Assembly: GCA_033763355.1 (NCBI GenBank)
Contig: JANRKT010000308.1
Location: 1-15,402 of the forward strand
Source: JANRKT01 sp033763355
GTDB taxonomy: Bacteria; Bacteroidota; Bacteroidia; Chitinophagales; Chitinophagaceae
Length of the DNA: 15,402 nucleotides
Direction: 5' to 3'
In this document: positions 13,309 to 15,402 of the stretch, in pieces
Numbering within the stretch: position 1 is the stretch's first letter
Layout of the letters: every line of letters begins with the position of its first letter
Translations under genes and position numbers: made by a program
Notes under the pieces: generated by a model
Seen by the model: only the letters and a program-made list of their open reading frames with translations
Told to the model about the DNA's origin: nothing
Databases searched by the model: none

Positions 13309-14721
13309 ATGAAAAAAATTGAAATAAAAACGGTTTGCAAAAAGCTGCTTGCTGATGTGTTTACACCGGTTGGCATCTATCTCCGTTTGCGTGACCGTTT
13401 CCGGGATACCGTATTACTGGAAAGCGCAGACCATCACGCAGCGGAGAACAGCTGGTCTTTTATCGGCATCAATGCCATTGCCGGGATAGAAATAATCAAC
13501 AGTACAACCCTTGAGTATAAACTGCCCGGCCAAAAGCCTGAAAGATCAGCTATTAAGAGTAAAAGGGATGTGCCTGTGCTGGTATGGGAATTTATGCAGA
13601 AGTTTGATGCAGTACCGGGAGATTGTAAAGAAGCAAAATTTGCACAGGGCCTGTACGGATATACCACATATGATGCCGTTCAGTATTTTGATGATGTGGA
13701 ATTTTCAAAACTCCCTTTTAAAGGAGTAGGCAGCATGCGTTACCGCCTTTATCAGTATGTTATTGCAATTAACCACTACAAGGATGAATTGTTTATTTGT
13801 GAAAACCAGGCAGCAGGTATTGAAAGTGAATTGCCCGTTGTAGAAAGCCTGATAAAGAGCAAAGATGTGCCGGTATTTCCATTTAAAGTAAAGGGAGATG
13901 AAAGTTCAGATATAACCAATGAGGAGTACATCGAAATGGTAAAAAAGGGAGTTGCCAGTTGCTACCGCGGCGATGTATTCCAGATTGTATTGAGCAGGCG
14001 TTTCCGGCAATCTTTTACAGGAGATGAGTTCAATGTTTACAGGGCTTTGCGCAGCATTAATCCATCACCCTATTTGTTCTTTTTTGATTATGGCGATTAT
14101 AAACTCATGGGTTCATCACCTGAATCGCAGCTTATCATTAACAATGGCAGGGCAGTGGTGCACCCCATTGCAGGAACTTTTAAAAGAACAGGCGATGATG
14201 AAATTGATCAGCAAGAGACAGAACGCTTACTTAAAGACGCCAAGGAAAATGCGGAGCATGTAATGCTCGTTGACCTGGCAAGAAATGATTTAAGCCGCGT
14301 ATGCGATGATGTATCTGTTGCGCATTACAGGCAGGTACAATATTACAGCCATGTTATACATCTTGTAAGTGAAGTAACAGGTAAAGTAAAACCAGGAAGC
14401 AACCCCTTTGAGTTAATGGCCAAAACCTTTCCGGCCGGTACATTAAGCGGCGCCCCTAAAATAAAAGCCATGCAGCTCATTGAGCAGTACGAACCCCATG
14501 CAAGAAGTTATTATGGCGGGGCCATCGGGTTTATGGGTTTTAACGGCAGTTGTAACCATGCCATTATGATCCGTACTTTTTTAAGCAAAGACAATACATT
14601 GATATACCAGGCGGGTGCAGGGGTAGTGGCAGCAAGCAAACCCGAGAGTGAATTGCAGGAAGTGAATAATAAACTGGGGGCATTAAAAAAGGCGATTGAA
14701 TTTGCAGAAAACATAAAATAA
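13309..14721 (+). CDS. trpE: Anthranilate synthase component I
   Basis: This 470-residue enzyme makes anthranilate from chorismate, with ammonia delivered by the TrpG subunit, the first step of Trp synthesis. The Trp feedback pocket is seen in LLES (36-39) and NPSPY (251-255). Catalytic-domain marks are GDVFQIVLSRRF (221-232), SSPESQ (269-274), HPIAGT (285-290), LVDLARNDLSR (320-330), TFPAGTLSGAPKIKAM (373-388) and GAIGFMGFNG (404-413). The LLES motif and the leader with Trp codons separate it from pabB. It is controlled twice: by attenuation at the leader, and probably by Trp binding to the enzyme. trpG follows after 118 bp. All key motifs are intact and the length is normal. Confidence 0.96.
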   Translation: MKKIEIKTVCKKLLADVFTPVGIYLRLRDRFRDTVLLESADHHAAENSWSFIGINAIAGIEIINSTTLEYKLPGQKPERSAIKSKRDVPVLVWEFMQKFDAVPGDCKEAKFAQGLYGYTTYDAVQYFDDVEFSKLPFKGVGSMRYRLYQYVIAINHYKDELFICENQAAGIESELPVVESLIKSKDVPVFPFKVKGDESSDITNEEYIEMVKKGVASCYRGDVFQIVLSRRFRQSFTGDEFNVYRALRSINPSPYLFFFDYGDYKLMGSSPESQLIINNGRAVVHPIAGTFKRTGDDEIDQQETERLLKDAKENAEHVMLVDLARNDLSRVCDDVSVAHYRQVQYYSHVIHLVSEVTGKVKPGSNPFELMAKTFPAGTLSGAPKIKAMQLIEQYEPHARSYYGGAIGFMGFNGSCNHAIMIRTFLSKDNTLIYQAGAGVVAASKPESELQEVNNKLGALKKAIEFAENIK

Positions 14722-14839
14722 ATTTTTGTGCCGGTTGCAATGCTGCTTTCATTGTTCCTTGCACCTGCCCCGCTGAATAGCTTCGTGTGTTGCAAACGGG
14801 GTCGCACATTTCAACAGCAGAATAAATATGAGGGAGGTT
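14722..14839 (+). other. Structured spacer between trpE and trpG
   Basis: This gap of 118 bp is long for an operon interior. CAATG (14738-14742) pairs with CATTG (14750-14754), and CCCCG (14768-14772) pairs with CGGGG (14797-14801) across 24 bases. GTTGCAA occurs twice (14734-14740 and 14790-14796). No T-run follows, so it is not a terminator, and no open frame of its own is convincing. It may be a dispersed intergenic element or a regulatory hairpin; I cannot decide which. Confidence 0.4.
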
Positions 14840-15402
14840 ATGCGTATTCTTGTTTTCGATAATTACGATTCATTTACATACAACCTGGTTCACCTGGTGG
14901 AAAAGATCATGCACATAAAAGTGGATGTGTACCGTAATGACCAGATTGCTTTGGAAAAAGTGAAGGGGTACGATAAAATAATTTTATCTCCGGGTCCAGG
15001 TATCCCTGAAGAAGCGGGATTGTTGTTGCCACTGATAAAAGAGTATGCCCCATCCAAATCAATACTTGGGGTATGCCTCGGCCACCAGGCCATTGGTGAA
15101 GCCTTTGGCGCAAAGCTGGTGAATTTAAGTACCGTATATCACGGTGTGGCTACAAGTTGCAGCTTACAGGTTGCAGGTTGCAGGTTGTTTAAAGAGTTGC
15201 CCGATGAAATAGAAGTGGGCAGGTACCATAGCTGGATTGTAGCAAAAGAGAATTTTCCGAAAGAACTGGAGATAACAGCAGAAGATGAAAACGGGTACAT
15301 TATGGGATTGCAGCATAAAACTTATGATGTGCAGGGTGTACAGTTTCATCCGGAGAGTGTGCTGACGCCGATGGGGGAGAAGATATTAAGGAACTGGTTA
15401 AA
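14840..15402 (+). CDS. trpG: Anthranilate synthase component II, glutamine amidotransferase (3' truncated)
   Basis: The frame is open to the right edge with 187 full codons; the family is about 190 residues, so only the last few are missing. It is a class I glutamine amidotransferase that supplies ammonia to TrpE. Seen are ILVFDNYDSFTYNLVH (3-18), SPGPGIP (50-56), the nucleophile Cys79 in GVCLGHQ, VYHGV (99-103), GRYHSW (127-132), and His170/Glu172 in VQFHPESVLTP. I prefer ATG 14840, where the family sequence begins, over the in-frame ATG at 14828. AGGGAGG at 14831-14837 is only two bases from the chosen ATG. Residues 105-116 are encoded by five 7-bp repeats. It probably serves only TrpE here, though such subunits sometimes also serve PabB. 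Confidence 0.95.
   Translation, partial: MRILVFDNYDSFTYNLVHLVEKIMHIKVDVYRNDQIALEKVKGYDKIILSPGPGIPEEAGLLLPLIKEYAPSKSILGVCLGHQAIGEAFGAKLVNLSTVYHGVATSCSLQVAGCRLFKELPDEIEVGRYHSWIVAKENFPKELEITAEDENGYIMGLQHKTYDVQGVQFHPESVLTPMGEKILRNWL
15153..15187 (+). repeat. Five tandem 7-bp repeats inside trpG
   Basis: The units are CAAGTTG, CAGCTTA, then CAGGTTG three times, exactly contiguous over 35 bases. They encode residues about 105-116, a loop between the VYHGV and LFKELP segments. The reading frame is intact. Confidence 0.85.

Noticed and set aside
14511..14809. Two overlapping minus-strand frames across the trpE end and the trpE-trpG gap
   Set aside because: They are antisense to trpE and have no recognisable domain; they may recur only because the spacer is a repeated sequence.

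Overview
The window looks like chromosomal DNA from a member of the Bacteroidota, most likely close to the Chitinophagaceae. Three things point there. Several promoters fit the TTTG / TAnnTTTG type of that phylum. Shine-Dalgarno sites are weak or missing. The protein families are typical of the group: a large M14 peptidase, an Npt/HEAT membrane protein, DUF2147, Uma2 proteins, and an AraC regulator divergent from a PhyH dioxygenase. This is inference from style and content; there is no rRNA or other marker to settle it.

Layout. At 1-2920 on the plus strand are the C-terminal two thirds of an M14 zinc carboxypeptidase-like protein, a Uma2-family nuclease-like protein and a single-stranded DNA-binding protein (ssb) with its own terminator. 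At 2976-3591 there is no gene: the stretch holds about two and a half copies of a ~131-bp tandem repeat with hairpins, and a 132-bp MITE-like inverted-repeat element has landed inside copy 2. At 3592-7414 is a tight minus-strand operon, transcribed in the order HD-domain phosphohydrolase, 916-residue Npt-type transporter with HEAT repeats, small cyclic-nucleotide-binding protein. At 7553-8644 is a plus-strand Ldh/Mdh-type NAD(P)-dependent dehydrogenase. At 8688-11431 is a minus-strand run: PhyH-type dioxygenase and aldo/keto reductase (overlapping), then a small GNAT acetyltransferase and an exported DUF2147 protein. An AraC-family regulator (11580-12428) is divergent from the dioxygenase, and 21-bp-phased direct repeats lie between them. 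A second Uma2 protein follows at 12523-13062.

The right end starts a tryptophan biosynthesis operon: trpE (13309-14721) and trpG (14840 to the window end). In front of trpE, unannotated by any long reading frame, is a complete ribosome-mediated attenuator: a promoter, a 20-residue leader peptide with three tandem Trp codons, a 10-bp antiterminator and a competing intrinsic terminator. This is the clearest regulatory system in the window. The promoter lies so close to the leader ATG that the transcript may be nearly leaderless.

Other points of interest are the cyclic-nucleotide-flavoured HD / transporter / cNMP-binding operon, the nested repeats at 3072-3541, a run of five 7-bp repeats inside the trpG coding sequence, and a structured 118-bp spacer between trpE and trpG.
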